From an uncultured Porphyromonadaceae bacterium (GTDB lineage: Bacteria > Bacteroidota > Bacteroidia > Bacteroidales > Muribaculaceae), in the NCBI GenBank assembly GCA_900546365.1, contig URCF01000005.1, positions 62,001-126,000 of the forward strand: DNA of 64,000 nucleotides. The letters are read 5' to 3'. Positions within the stretch are counted from its first letter, which is position 1, and each line of letters starts with the position of its first letter. A program made the position numbers and the translations under genes. Below the pieces are notes generated by a model. That model had not been told where the DNA came from. It did no database searches and saw only the letters and a program-made list of their open reading frames with translations. Positions 43,201 to 50,989 of the stretch are shown piece after piece.

Positions 43201-44244
43201 ATGGACAGAATAGTAGCAACGGAACAAGTGCAGGCAGTGAAGCACGCCGTGGACACCAACCGCAGGTTTGTGATTGTGTGCCATGTGACCCCCGACGGCG
43301 ACGCCCTCGGGTCGAGCCTATGTCTGTGGCAGATGCTCACCGCCATGGGCAAATCGGCTGTGGTGATCACCCCCGATGTGCCGCCGCAGCACCTGATGTT
43401 TCTGCCCGGCAGCGAAAATATCATCCCCGCTTCGTGCCACCCCGTGCGTGCGGCCTCGCTGCTGAGCAAAACGGATGTGGTGTTTTGCCTGGACTTCAAC
43501 GATTTCCAGCGCATTGACCGCATGCGCCCCATGCTGGAGCAATCTCCGGCCATGAAAATCATGGTGGACCACCACCTCAACCCCGTGGCCGATGCCGACA
43601 TACTGATTTCACGCCCGCAGGAGCCAAGCACCTGCTCCCTGCTCTACACCGTTGCCCATGAGGCCGGATGGACCGAGCGGTTTCTCAACACCGATGGTGC
43701 CACCTGCTGCTATACAGGCATGATGACCGACACAGGCAATTTTTCCTACAACTCCAACCATCCCCATCTCTACACCATTGTGGCGCAGCTTGTGGCCAAA
43801 GGGGTGGACAAGGATGCCATCTACAACAGGGTGATGAACACCAACTCCCTGCGAAGGCTCAAGATTATGGCATATGCCCAGTATGCCAAAATGGAGGTTA
43901 TGCCGCAACACCGGTGCGCACTGATCACCCTCAGCAAAGAGGAGCTTGAAGAGTTTGGCTACACCAAAGGCGACACAGAGTCGCTGGTCAATGTGCCGCT
44001 GAGCATACCCGGGGTGGTTTACAGCGTGTATATGCGTGAGGATGAGCCTGATTTCGTGAAAGTGTCAATGCGCAGCCGAGGCGATTTCTCAGTCAAGGAG
44101 ATTTGCGAATCGCATTTCGGGGGCGGCGGCCACCACAATGCTGCCGGTGGAGAAATGCGCACCTCGCTTGATGCCGCCGTCACAAAGCTGCTTGAAATTC
44201 TGCCGCTTTACGACCACCTCTTAACCCAACAACCGGAACAATAA
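43201..44244 (+). CDS. nrnA: Bifunctional oligoribonuclease/PAP phosphatase (NrnA, DHH family)
   Basis: A 347-residue phosphoesterase degrading nanoRNAs and 3'-phosphoadenosine 5'-phosphate. Motif I is VCHVTPDGDALGSS, the DHH is in KIMVDHHLNP, GMMTDTGNFSYNS is another metal motif, and FGGGGHHNAAGG is the DHHA1 substrate-binding loop. It opens a co-directional run with the DUF4827 lipoprotein and glmM, close to the order in Bacteroides. Confidence 0.94.
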   Translation: MDRIVATEQVQAVKHAVDTNRRFVIVCHVTPDGDALGSSLCLWQMLTAMGKSAVVITPDVPPQHLMFLPGSENIIPASCHPVRAASLLSKTDVVFCLDFNDFQRIDRMRPMLEQSPAMKIMVDHHLNPVADADILISRPQEPSTCSLLYTVAHEAGWTERFLNTDGATCCYTGMMTDTGNFSYNSNHPHLYTIVAQLVAKGVDKDAIYNRVMNTNSLRRLKIMAYAQYAKMEVMPQHRCALITLSKEELEEFGYTKGDTESLVNVPLSIPGVVYSVYMREDEPDFVKVSMRSRGDFSVKEICESHFGGGGHHNAAGGEMRTSLDAAVTKLLEILPLYDHLLTQQPEQ

Positions 44245-44256
44245 ACACCCTCTTAT

Positions 44257-44847
44257 ATGAATATATCATTCAAAACCATTTTGACAGGCTCAGCAGCAGT
44301 GATGGCTTCGGTCTTGATGCAGAGCTGCGATGACGGCAAAAGCTATGCGGAGATGCTCACCGAGGAGAACAAGGCTGTCAACCTGTTTCTTGTGGACCAG
44401 AAAGTGGTGGGCAGCGTGCCCGCCGACTCCATATTCCAGGTAGGCAACCAAGCACCTTACTATCAGCTTGATGATGAAGGCAACATCTTCATGAAAGTGC
44501 TGGCTCTCGGCGAGGAGGGAAATGTGGAGGAAGGTCAGCAGGTGATTTTCCGCTTCCGCCGCACCAACCTCATGTACTACTACCCCGGAGCCAATATCGA
44601 AAACCTTGACTGGGAAGGAAACAACGACAATCCGGTGTCGAACATCTCATCGTTCCGCTACGGCGACTACACCCTCCCCTCCAGCGCACAATGGGGTTCA
44701 GCCATCCAGTTGCCACTCAGCTTCAAACAGATACAGCTCGGCAGCAGAGTGATGCTTGTCATCAAATCGCAATACGGATGGTCGGATGAAATCACATACG
44801 TCCAACCCTATCTCTACGAAATATCCTACAACCGACGCGAAAGCTAA
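44257..44847 (+). CDS. DUF4827 lipoprotein
   Basis: A 196-residue exported protein whose signal peptide ends VLMQSC (lipobox cysteine about 23), so it is a lipoprotein. The mature part is beta-rich with regular YGDYTLPSS-like strands and an FKBP-like feel; the pattern matches DUF4827, to my knowledge found in Bacteroidetes next to DHH phosphoesterase and phosphoglucomutase genes. Function unknown; it may be a peptidyl-prolyl isomerase relative without the active site. Confidence 0.75.
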   Translation: MNISFKTILTGSAAVMASVLMQSCDDGKSYAEMLTEENKAVNLFLVDQKVVGSVPADSIFQVGNQAPYYQLDDEGNIFMKVLALGEEGNVEEGQQVIFRFRRTNLMYYYPGANIENLDWEGNNDNPVSNISSFRYGDYTLPSSAQWGSAIQLPLSFKQIQLGSRVMLVIKSQYGWSDEITYVQPYLYEISYNRRES

Positions 44848-44881
44848 CAACAACCCAACTTTCTAAACCCATACATTCATC

Positions 44882-46267
44882 ATGACACTCATCAAATCCA
44901 TTTCAGGCATCCGTGGCACCATAGGCGGTGTGCCCGGAGAAGGGCTATCGCCCCTTGATATTGTGAAGTTTACCGCTGCCTACGCAAAATATATCCGTTC
45001 CACCACCACCAAAACGAGCAACATCATAGTGGTGGGCCGCGACGCCCGCATCAGCGGAGCCATGGTAAGCGGCATCGTTGTGGCCACCCTCACAGCCATG
45101 GGGTTTGATGTGGTCAACATCGGCCTCGCCTCCACCCCCACCACCGAAGTGGCTGTGACCGGAGAGAACGCCTGCGGTGGCATAATCATCACCGCCAGCC
45201 ATAACCCCCTGCAGTGGAACGCCCTCAAGCTCCTCAACGAAAACGGCGAGTTTCTCAACGATGCCCAGGGCAAGGAAGTGCTGCGCATTGCCGAAGCCGG
45301 CGACTACTCATTTGCCGAAGTGCTCGACCTCGGTCACGAACTGACCAACAACACCTGGCTCCACCGTCACATCGACCAGGTGCTCGCCCTTGACCTCGTG
45401 GACAAGGATGCTATCGCCAAAGCCAACTTCACTGTGGCCGTGGATGCTGTCAACTCGGTGGGTGGCACCGCCATCCCCCAACTGCTCAAGGCGCTCGGCG
45501 TGAAGAATATCGTGGAGCTCAACTGTGAGGTGACAGGCCACTTCTCCCACACGCCGGAACCTATTCCCGAAAATCTCACCCAGATTGCCGAGCTTATGCG
45601 AAGCGGCAAGGCGGATGTGGGATTTGTGGTGGACCCCGATGTGGACCGCCTGGCCATCGTGATGGAAAACGGTGAGATGTTTGTGGAGGAGTACACTCTC
45701 GTGGCTATTGCCGACTATGTGCTCAGCCACACTCCCGGAAGCACTGTGAGCAACCTCAGCTCATCCCGCGCCTTGCGCGACATCACCCGCAAGCACGGCC
45801 AGGAGTACAACGCCGCCGCTGTGGGCGAGGTCAACGTGACCACCCTGATGAAAAAAACCGGCGCTGTGATCGGCGGTGAAGGAAACGGCGGAGTGATTTA
45901 TCCCGCAGCCCACTATGGCCGCGACGCCCTTGTCGGTGTGGCTCTGTTCCTCACCCTCATGGCCAAGAGCGGCAAGAAAGTGAGCGAGCTTAAAGCCGGT
46001 TATCCCGCCTACGCTATCGCCAAAAACAAGGTGCAGCTCACTCCCGACATCAATGTCGATGCCATCCTCGCCAAAGTCAAGGAGATGTATGCCAACGAGC
46101 AGGTGACCGACATCGACGGCGTGAAGATTGATTTTGCCGACGGATGGGTGCATCTGCGCAAGAGCAACACCGAACCTATAATCCGCATCTATTCCGAAGC
46201 CCACTCCATGGATGAAGCCGATGCCCTCGGCAAAAAGATTATGGATGTGATTGACCAGATGAAGTGA
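44882..46267 (+). CDS. glmM: Phosphoglucosamine mutase (Bacteroidetes type)
   Basis: A 461-residue phosphohexomutase making glucosamine-1-P for UDP-GlcNAc, and hence for peptidoglycan and LPS. The active serine is in TASHNPLQWNALKLL (about residues 101-115), the metal loop is VDPDVDRLAIV and the sugar-binding GEGNGGVIYP follows. RKSNTEPIIRIYSEA is the phosphate-binding C-terminal motif. Its TGA overlaps the GTG start of the next gene. Confidence 0.93.
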   Translation: MTLIKSISGIRGTIGGVPGEGLSPLDIVKFTAAYAKYIRSTTTKTSNIIVVGRDARISGAMVSGIVVATLTAMGFDVVNIGLASTPTTEVAVTGENACGGIIITASHNPLQWNALKLLNENGEFLNDAQGKEVLRIAEAGDYSFAEVLDLGHELTNNTWLHRHIDQVLALDLVDKDAIAKANFTVAVDAVNSVGGTAIPQLLKALGVKNIVELNCEVTGHFSHTPEPIPENLTQIAELMRSGKADVGFVVDPDVDRLAIVMENGEMFVEEYTLVAIADYVLSHTPGSTVSNLSSSRALRDITRKHGQEYNAAAVGEVNVTTLMKKTGAVIGGEGNGGVIYPAAHYGRDALVGVALFLTLMAKSGKKVSELKAGYPAYAIAKNKVQLTPDINVDAILAKVKEMYANEQVTDIDGVKIDFADGWVHLRKSNTEPIIRIYSEAHSMDEADALGKKIMDVIDQMK

Positions 46268-47208
46268 CCCTACGCACACTCATAGCAGCATCGCTTGTCG
46301 CAGCCGCTTCGGGTGGCGCGGCTGAAAGCCCCGTCTCCCCCGCTCCCACTCAGGAGTGGGGGCTGGTGACTGTGGCGTGCGCGAGCCTCAGAGCCGAACC
46401 GCGCCATGGTGCCGAGATGGAAACTCAGGCCACGCTCGGCACTCCGGTGCTCCTTGACTCCATCCAATCCGGTGAATGGCAGATTGTCACCATGCCTGAT
46501 GGCTACAGAGCCTGGATGCACACCTCAGCTTTCGTGCCTGAAAGCGAAGCTGACATGGCCGCTTGGCGGCAAAGCCGGCGAGTGATTGTCACCCACCCCT
46601 ACGGAGGAGTGGTGGAAGCCGACACTGTGACCCACGCTGCGGTGAGCGACATCACCCTCGGAGCTGTGATGCAGGGATGTGTGGCACCTGGTGCAAGATA
46701 TTCAGCCGTTGTTCTTCCCGATGGCCGCAAGGGGTATCTTCCTTCGGATATCCTGACCGACTTCCGCCAATGGAGCAAGTCCCCTGCAAGCGTCAGCAAG
46801 ATTCTCGAATCCGCGCAGGCCATGACCGGCGTCACATACCTGTGGGGAGGCACCACCCCCAAAGCGCTCGACTGCTCCGGGTTTACCCAAACCTGCTTCA
46901 AAAGCGCAGGACTGCTCCTGCCGCGCAACGCCTCCTCACAGGCCCGGACAGGCACCGCCGTCAATCCCTGCAGCCAAGCCCAATGGCAACCGGGCGACCT
47001 GCTGCTGTTTGGTGCCGACCCCGACACCACACGCATCACCCATGTGGGGATCTACCTCGGCAACGGTGCATATATCCATTGCAGCGGCATGGTGATGACA
47101 AGCCACACCGATCCGAAACATGAGCTATATCTGCCACGCAGAGTGCTGAAAGTGAGGCGCGTGGATTTCAGCGATGCCCGGTTGGAAAACCATCTCTGGT
47201 ACTTCTGA
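46264..47208 (+). CDS. Secreted SH3-NlpC/P60 peptidoglycan endopeptidase
   Basis: A 314-residue enzyme starting at GTG; the frame has a signal peptide right after it (TLRTLIAASLVAAASGGAAE), and the GTG overlaps the glmM stop. Two SH3-like segments (about residues 30-90, ending GYRAWMHTSAFVP, and 100-165, with GRKGYLPSDILT) precede an NlpC/P60 domain: YLWGGTTPKALDCSGFTQ with the nucleophile cysteine, and ITHVGIYLGNG with the histidine. It cuts stem peptides, as in the YkfC family. The coupling to glmM links wall synthesis and turnover. Confidence 0.9.
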   Translation: MTLRTLIAASLVAAASGGAAESPVSPAPTQEWGLVTVACASLRAEPRHGAEMETQATLGTPVLLDSIQSGEWQIVTMPDGYRAWMHTSAFVPESEADMAAWRQSRRVIVTHPYGGVVEADTVTHAAVSDITLGAVMQGCVAPGARYSAVVLPDGRKGYLPSDILTDFRQWSKSPASVSKILESAQAMTGVTYLWGGTTPKALDCSGFTQTCFKSAGLLLPRNASSQARTGTAVNPCSQAQWQPGDLLLFGADPDTTRITHVGIYLGNGAYIHCSGMVMTSHTDPKHELYLPRRVLKVRRVDFSDARLENHLWYF

Positions 47209-47259
47209 GCAACCTTTGAACCCGATTTTACGTTATCAACTATATAACAAATAATGATT

Positions 47260-48126
47260 ATGAAACTAACTCGTATCCTCGCCGTGGGCGCATTGGCAGT
47301 GGCTGTGTCGCTCACCTCCTGCGTCAGCAAAAAGAAATATCAGGCTCTCCAGGGCCAGTATGACGCTCTGTCGAAAGATTATGCCGCCGCACAATCTTCG
47401 CTCAACGAAAGCCGTGCCAACGGCCAAACCATTGACGCCCTGCTCAAAGAGGCACGCGCCACAAATGCCGACCTCCGTGCCCGCTACGATGCCCTACAGG
47501 GCAACCTCGCACAGAGCCTCCAGCAGAACGCCCAGGGCAATGTGAACATCTCCAAGCTCGTGGACGAAATCAACGCCTCCAACAAATATATCAAGGAGCT
47601 CGTCAACGCCAAATCCAAGAGCGACTCGCTCAACATGGTGCTCACCAACAACCTCACCCGCTCTCTTTCCCGCGACGACCTCAGGGATGTGGATGTGAAA
47701 GTGCTCAAAGGCGTGGTGTACATATCTCTTAGCGACAACATGCTGTTCCAGACCGGAAGCTACGAGATCAGCCCACGCGCCATGTCCATCCTCAGCAAGA
47801 TTGCCAAAATCATCAAGGACTACAATTCGTATGATGTGCTGGTGGAAGGCAATACCGACAATGTGCCTATCTCACGCACCAACATCCGCAACAACTGGGA
47901 CCTCTCAGCATTGCGCGCATCCTCGGTGGTCCAGGTGCTCCAGAATCAGTTTGGCGTAAATCCGTCGCGTCTCACAGCCGGTGGCCGTGGTGAATACAAC
48001 CCCGTGGCTGATAACGACACCGATGCCGGACGCCAGCGCAACCGCCGCACCGAAATCATCATCACCCCCAACCTTGACCAGTTCATGGAGCTGATTGACA
48101 AGGCTCCCGACACCGACCAGAAATAA
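47260..48126 (+). CDS. OmpA-family lipoprotein
   Basis: A 288-residue protein (or 290 from the ATG at 47254). The signal peptide ends VSLTSC, a lipobox. A helical coiled-coil part (about residues 25-130, QGQYDALSKDYAAAQ) precedes the OmpA-like peptidoglycan-binding domain (about 155-270), with VLVEGNTDNVP and the LSALRASSVVQVL helix. It anchors the outer membrane to the wall or senses it. It follows the NlpC/P60 gene by about 50 bp, ending in a terminator. Confidence 0.92.
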   Translation: MKLTRILAVGALAVAVSLTSCVSKKKYQALQGQYDALSKDYAAAQSSLNESRANGQTIDALLKEARATNADLRARYDALQGNLAQSLQQNAQGNVNISKLVDEINASNKYIKELVNAKSKSDSLNMVLTNNLTRSLSRDDLRDVDVKVLKGVVYISLSDNMLFQTGSYEISPRAMSILSKIAKIIKDYNSYDVLVEGNTDNVPISRTNIRNNWDLSALRASSVVQVLQNQFGVNPSRLTAGGRGEYNPVADNDTDAGRQRNRRTEIIITPNLDQFMELIDKAPDTDQK

Positions 48127-48154
48127 TACGCCCTCTCAATCGGGGTGAATACGG

Positions 48155-48191
48155 ACATTGGCAGTTATTTTTCAACTGCCAATGTTTTTTT
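48155..48191 (+). terminator. Terminator of the nrnA-ompA run
   Basis: A 12-bp perfect stem (48155-48166, 48174-48185) followed by TTTTTTTA. Confidence 0.93.
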
Positions 48192-48203
48192 ATGCCACAA
48201 AAA

Positions 48204-48236
48204 TTTGTGATAATTCACATTGTTTCACTATCTTTG
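48204..48236 (+). promoter_or_regulatory. Strong promoter ahead of the gene-free stretch
   Basis: TTTG (48204-48207), 21-nt spacer, TATCTTTG (48229-48236). Transcription would start near 48243, some 450 nt before the next start codon, implying a long leader or a free RNA. Confidence 0.7.
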
Positions 48237-48240
48237 CACT

Positions 48241-48600
48241 GTCCGGTTAGCCTCCAGAGGGAGGGCGGGACATAGCCAACCACCTCATATCCACAGATTT
48301 GAGCGTGATTTGGCAGACATATTTAAATGAAACGTACTTTTTCAGCGTTAGTTTCTATCCTTTAAATTCTCGCAAAATTTAAATCAGACAGAGAAATTAG
48401 CAGCAACGAATCAGTAACGTGTACGCTTGATATGCTGTTTGATGCATGGATTGTTATATCCGTGCATACACATATCATCGCGTGGGCTGACTGGCGTTGC
48501 TTATCCTCTGTTTGAAGGCAATGCGAGAAGCCTAAAGGATGGGATAAGCAAAGAAAAGCAGATCCCACGCGTTCTCTATTTATAATATGTATAGCTTTAA
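48241..48600 (+). ncRNA. Putative structured noncoding RNA or long leader
   Basis: There is no convincing gene between 48127 and 48690. From the promoter at 48204-48236 the transcript would begin with a hairpin (TGTCC and CCTCC paired with GGAGG and GGACA, about 48239-48272). A second domain holds paired arms TGATATG/CATATCA (48428-48434, 48471-48477) enclosing a 9-bp hairpin (48443-48451 with 48458-48466), and a three-level stem: CGCGTGGG/CCCACGCG (48479-48486, 48564-48571), TGCTTATCC/GGATAAGCA (48498-48506, 48542-48550) and AGGC/GCCT (48516, 48530). I cannot assign a class: no tmRNA ends, RNase P or SRP signature was seen. Confidence 0.5.
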
Positions 48601-48616
48601 TAAACAATTATTCAGC

Positions 48617-48692
48617 ATCTGTCAGGGGATCGGCGGAGCACAATAGAAGTTGCGCCCGACACAAACACACTCCCCAGGGCATATTGACAGAT
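48617..48692 (+). promoter_or_regulatory. Inverted repeat overlapping the start codon of the next gene
   Basis: ATCTGTCAGGGGA (48617-48629) pairs with TCCCC (48671-48675) and TGACAGAT (48685-48692). The right arm contains the A and T of the ATG at 48691, so the stem would hide the start codon. Confidence 0.5.
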
Positions 48693-49209
48693 GAACCGCA
48701 CAATTCTTGCAGCGGCCATTTTGCTGGCCGGAACAGCGTTCACCGCCACAGCTCAAAAAAAAGAAGTGAAGCTCATGGAGCAGACCGAAGCACGCTTCGT
48801 GGAGCCCAGAGTGCAAGTGTACATCACTCCGCAGGTGGCCGAGATGAAGATGCTCACCGAGGAGCGCGAACAGTTTGGCCCATACCGCTTTGATGTGCCG
48901 GGTGGCCTTGAAAACCTTTCCCAATATATTATCGACGAGTGCAAGAAACGCGCACTCTACAATGCCATCACCGAATCGGAAGGAGACGCCCTTATCGAAC
49001 CTATCTACAATGTGCAGATTCTCAGCACCGAGCCCAAAGTGATGCTCGTCACCCTGTCGGGCTATCCGGTGAAGTATGTCAACTTCCACCCACTCAAGGA
49101 TCCGAAAGAGCTCGAAACCATGCGCATCACCTACACCGGCAACCACGGCAACACCAGCGCGGCTCAGGAAGCAGCCCCCGCAGCACCGGTGAAAAGCTCG
49201 AAAAAATAA
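48691..49209 (+). CDS. Secreted hypothetical protein
   Basis: A 172-residue protein with a signal peptide (MNRTILAAAILLAGTAFTATAQ). The mature part begins with charged KKEVKLMEQTEARFVEPR, has alternating strands (VQVYITPQVAEMKML, NVQILSTEPKVMLVTLSGYP) and ends in an Ala/Pro-rich, then Lys-rich tail. I do not recognise the family. A start-codon-occluding stem precedes it, suggesting control at the translation level. Followed after 45 bp by a beta-barrel gene, possibly co-transcribed. Confidence 0.75.
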   Translation: MNRTILAAAILLAGTAFTATAQKKEVKLMEQTEARFVEPRVQVYITPQVAEMKMLTEEREQFGPYRFDVPGGLENLSQYIIDECKKRALYNAITESEGDALIEPIYNVQILSTEPKVMLVTLSGYPVKYVNFHPLKDPKELETMRITYTGNHGNTSAAQEAAPAAPVKSSKK

Positions 49210-49254
49210 GTCCATTTTTAACTAATTATTTATAAACCAAATCATTTCAAAGCA

Positions 49255-50076
49255 ATGAAAAAATTATTCTTAGCAGCTATGGTGGCTCTTACCGCCATGG
49301 GCGCAAATGCGCAGATTGCCCGCAGCACAATGTTCCAGGCTCCCGAGCGCGAAAGCAACACCATGTGGTATATTCGCGCAGGCGTCAGCATCAACAACGG
49401 CGTGATGAACGGCAACCTCAAAGACAGCTACAAAGACGAGGATGGCAAAACCGACACCGGTCTTGGTTCCAAAGCAGGTTACGACATTGAATTCGGCTTC
49501 AACAAAGGTATCGGCAAATCCGGCGCTTACTGGGGTATGGAATTTGGCTTCGGCACACGTGGCTACAGCCAGAAATTTGAGGATTCCTACACCAGCTCTT
49601 ACAGCGGCTATTCTGCAACCTACAGCACAGTAGAGAAGAAATCCCTTCTGGCCCACAGATTCAAATTTATGCCCGTAATGTTCGGCTACAAATACAGCCT
49701 CACTGACAAAATCAAACTTGATGCACATCTTGGTGCTTGGCTAAGTGTTGACATGGCCGCCTCTTACAAAACAGAGTATGAACGCACCGCTGTTTCCACA
49801 TTCCCCTATGACGAACCTTATCGGTATGAAAGCGAGAGCGAAAGCTTTGGCATCGGCGATCTGAAAAACAGCGACGGCGACGGTTTCTACAATCGCTTCG
49901 ATGCAGGTATCCAGGTAGGTGTCGGTGTATGGTATGGCCGCTGGAATCTTGACTTTGCATACGAGCGCGGCTTCTGCAGCTTCTACAACTACGAGAATAT
50001 GCTCGGCGCCAAGCCCGAAAAGAGCCTGAGCCTTGCTTCCTCCAACGTGCTCATCCGTCTCGGATTCGCATTCTAA
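49255..50076 (+). CDS. Outer-membrane beta-barrel protein
   Basis: A 273-residue protein with a signal peptide (MKKLFLAAMVALTAMGANAQ). The mature chain alternates aromatic/hydrophobic and polar residues and ends in a strand typical of outer-membrane proteins (SSNVLIRLGFAF, terminal Phe), with loops rich in Ser, Tyr and Glu (YESESESFG). It resembles PorT/OmpW-type eight-stranded barrels (outer membrane beta-barrel family). Function unknown. A terminator hairpin lies 45 nt after the stop. Confidence 0.85.
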   Translation: MKKLFLAAMVALTAMGANAQIARSTMFQAPERESNTMWYIRAGVSINNGVMNGNLKDSYKDEDGKTDTGLGSKAGYDIEFGFNKGIGKSGAYWGMEFGFGTRGYSQKFEDSYTSSYSGYSATYSTVEKKSLLAHRFKFMPVMFGYKYSLTDKIKLDAHLGAWLSVDMAASYKTEYERTAVSTFPYDEPYRYESESESFGIGDLKNSDGDGFYNRFDAGIQVGVGVWYGRWNLDFAYERGFCSFYNYENMLGAKPEKSLSLASSNVLIRLGFAF

Positions 50077-50121
50077 ATTCTTGAAAATCTTTTTAATTGT
50101 TTTAGGATAATATAATCCCCT

Positions 50122-50160
50122 ATGGCCGCACCGATGCGATATCCGGGGCGGCCATTTTTA
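50122..50160 (+). terminator. Terminator of the beta-barrel gene
   Basis: Stem ATGGCCGC/GCGGCCAT (50122-50129, 50147-50154 region) followed by TTTTTA. Confidence 0.85.
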
Positions 50161-50182
50161 TCATCCCAACGTATCATCAAGC

Positions 50183-50941
50183 ATGAATAAGATTACTCTT
50201 GCAATAGCGTTTATGCTACTCTCTGTTGTCGCACCGGCCAAAGACGCAAAACCGGAAATCCCTATTGACCAATGGTTGCTGACCCACTCCACATCCGCCC
50301 CGGCAGAAATGGACGGCGTGGCAATGCACTACCCTGTGATGTCCGACGGCATTGTGACAATCTCAGCCACAATGCCGGTGAAAATCATTGACGGCCAACA
50401 GATTCTCACCAACGCTCTCGTGGCCAACAACGACAATCAGGAGCTGACGCTTGTGTCGGTGGAGCCTGAGCAGGGCGAGTTTGTATATACCGTCAAGCAG
50501 CAACGCGGCAGCTACAAGGATGCCGCCACTGTAAGCTACAATCTCAATGGTGTGTGTGAGAAAGGACAGATAATCCTCACCGCCGGCAACATTGCCGTCA
50601 ACTACAAGGAGAAAGGAATCATACCGCGTACTCTCAAGATGGAAAAATTCAACCCCGGCAAGCATCAGCGCCATGCCGAGCTCATTGACCTCACAGCTCT
50701 TGAGGTGTCGAAGCTGATGGCCCAACTGGCATCCTCGGCCGAGAGCGAGAAGGCAGAAAGCGTGAGCCACTGGAAAGAGATTCTGGCAGGAAATGTGGTG
50801 CAAGGAATGAATATGACAGAGGTGACTCTGGCCAAGGGGAAACCGTTCTCCGTATCGGGCCCGGCAAGCAAAACGAAATGGCGCTATGAGGACAATATGC
50901 TGGTGATATTCACCGACGGCATCGTGAGTCGCGTGATATAA
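50183..50941 (+). CDS. Exported hypothetical protein
   Basis: A 252-residue protein with a signal peptide (MNKITLAIAFMLLSVVAPAKD). The mature part has a two-part beta/alpha make-up (FVYTVKQQRGSYKDAATVSYNL and LKMEKFNPGKHQRH) somewhat like the DUF4468 pattern of Bacteroidetes proteins, which I cannot confirm by eye. Monocistronic. Ends about 48 bp before tgt, whose promoter lies in between. Confidence 0.7.
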   Translation: MNKITLAIAFMLLSVVAPAKDAKPEIPIDQWLLTHSTSAPAEMDGVAMHYPVMSDGIVTISATMPVKIIDGQQILTNALVANNDNQELTLVSVEPEQGEFVYTVKQQRGSYKDAATVSYNLNGVCEKGQIILTAGNIAVNYKEKGIIPRTLKMEKFNPGKHQRHAELIDLTALEVSKLMAQLASSAESEKAESVSHWKEILAGNVVQGMNMTEVTLAKGKPFSVSGPASKTKWRYEDNMLVIFTDGIVSRVI

Positions 50942-50977
50942 CCGCCGGACGGTTGCACGGGTGATGAAATTATTTTG

Positions 50978-50985
50978 TATTTTTG
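50978..50985 (+). promoter_or_regulatory. -7 element immediately before tgt
   Basis: TATTTTTG ends 5 nt before the tgt ATG, so the mRNA would be essentially leaderless. Confidence 0.45.
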
Positions 50986-50989
50986 CATC

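Noticed and set aside
48479..48571. tmRNA or RNase P RNA
   Set aside because: GGGCTGACTGGCG resembles the tmRNA 5' end, but there is no tRNA-like 3' end, tag frame or other conserved tmRNA block; no RNase P conserved blocks were seen.
48362..48607. An 81-codon minus-strand frame over the putative RNA
   Set aside because: No recognisable family; the region is explained better by paired RNA stems.
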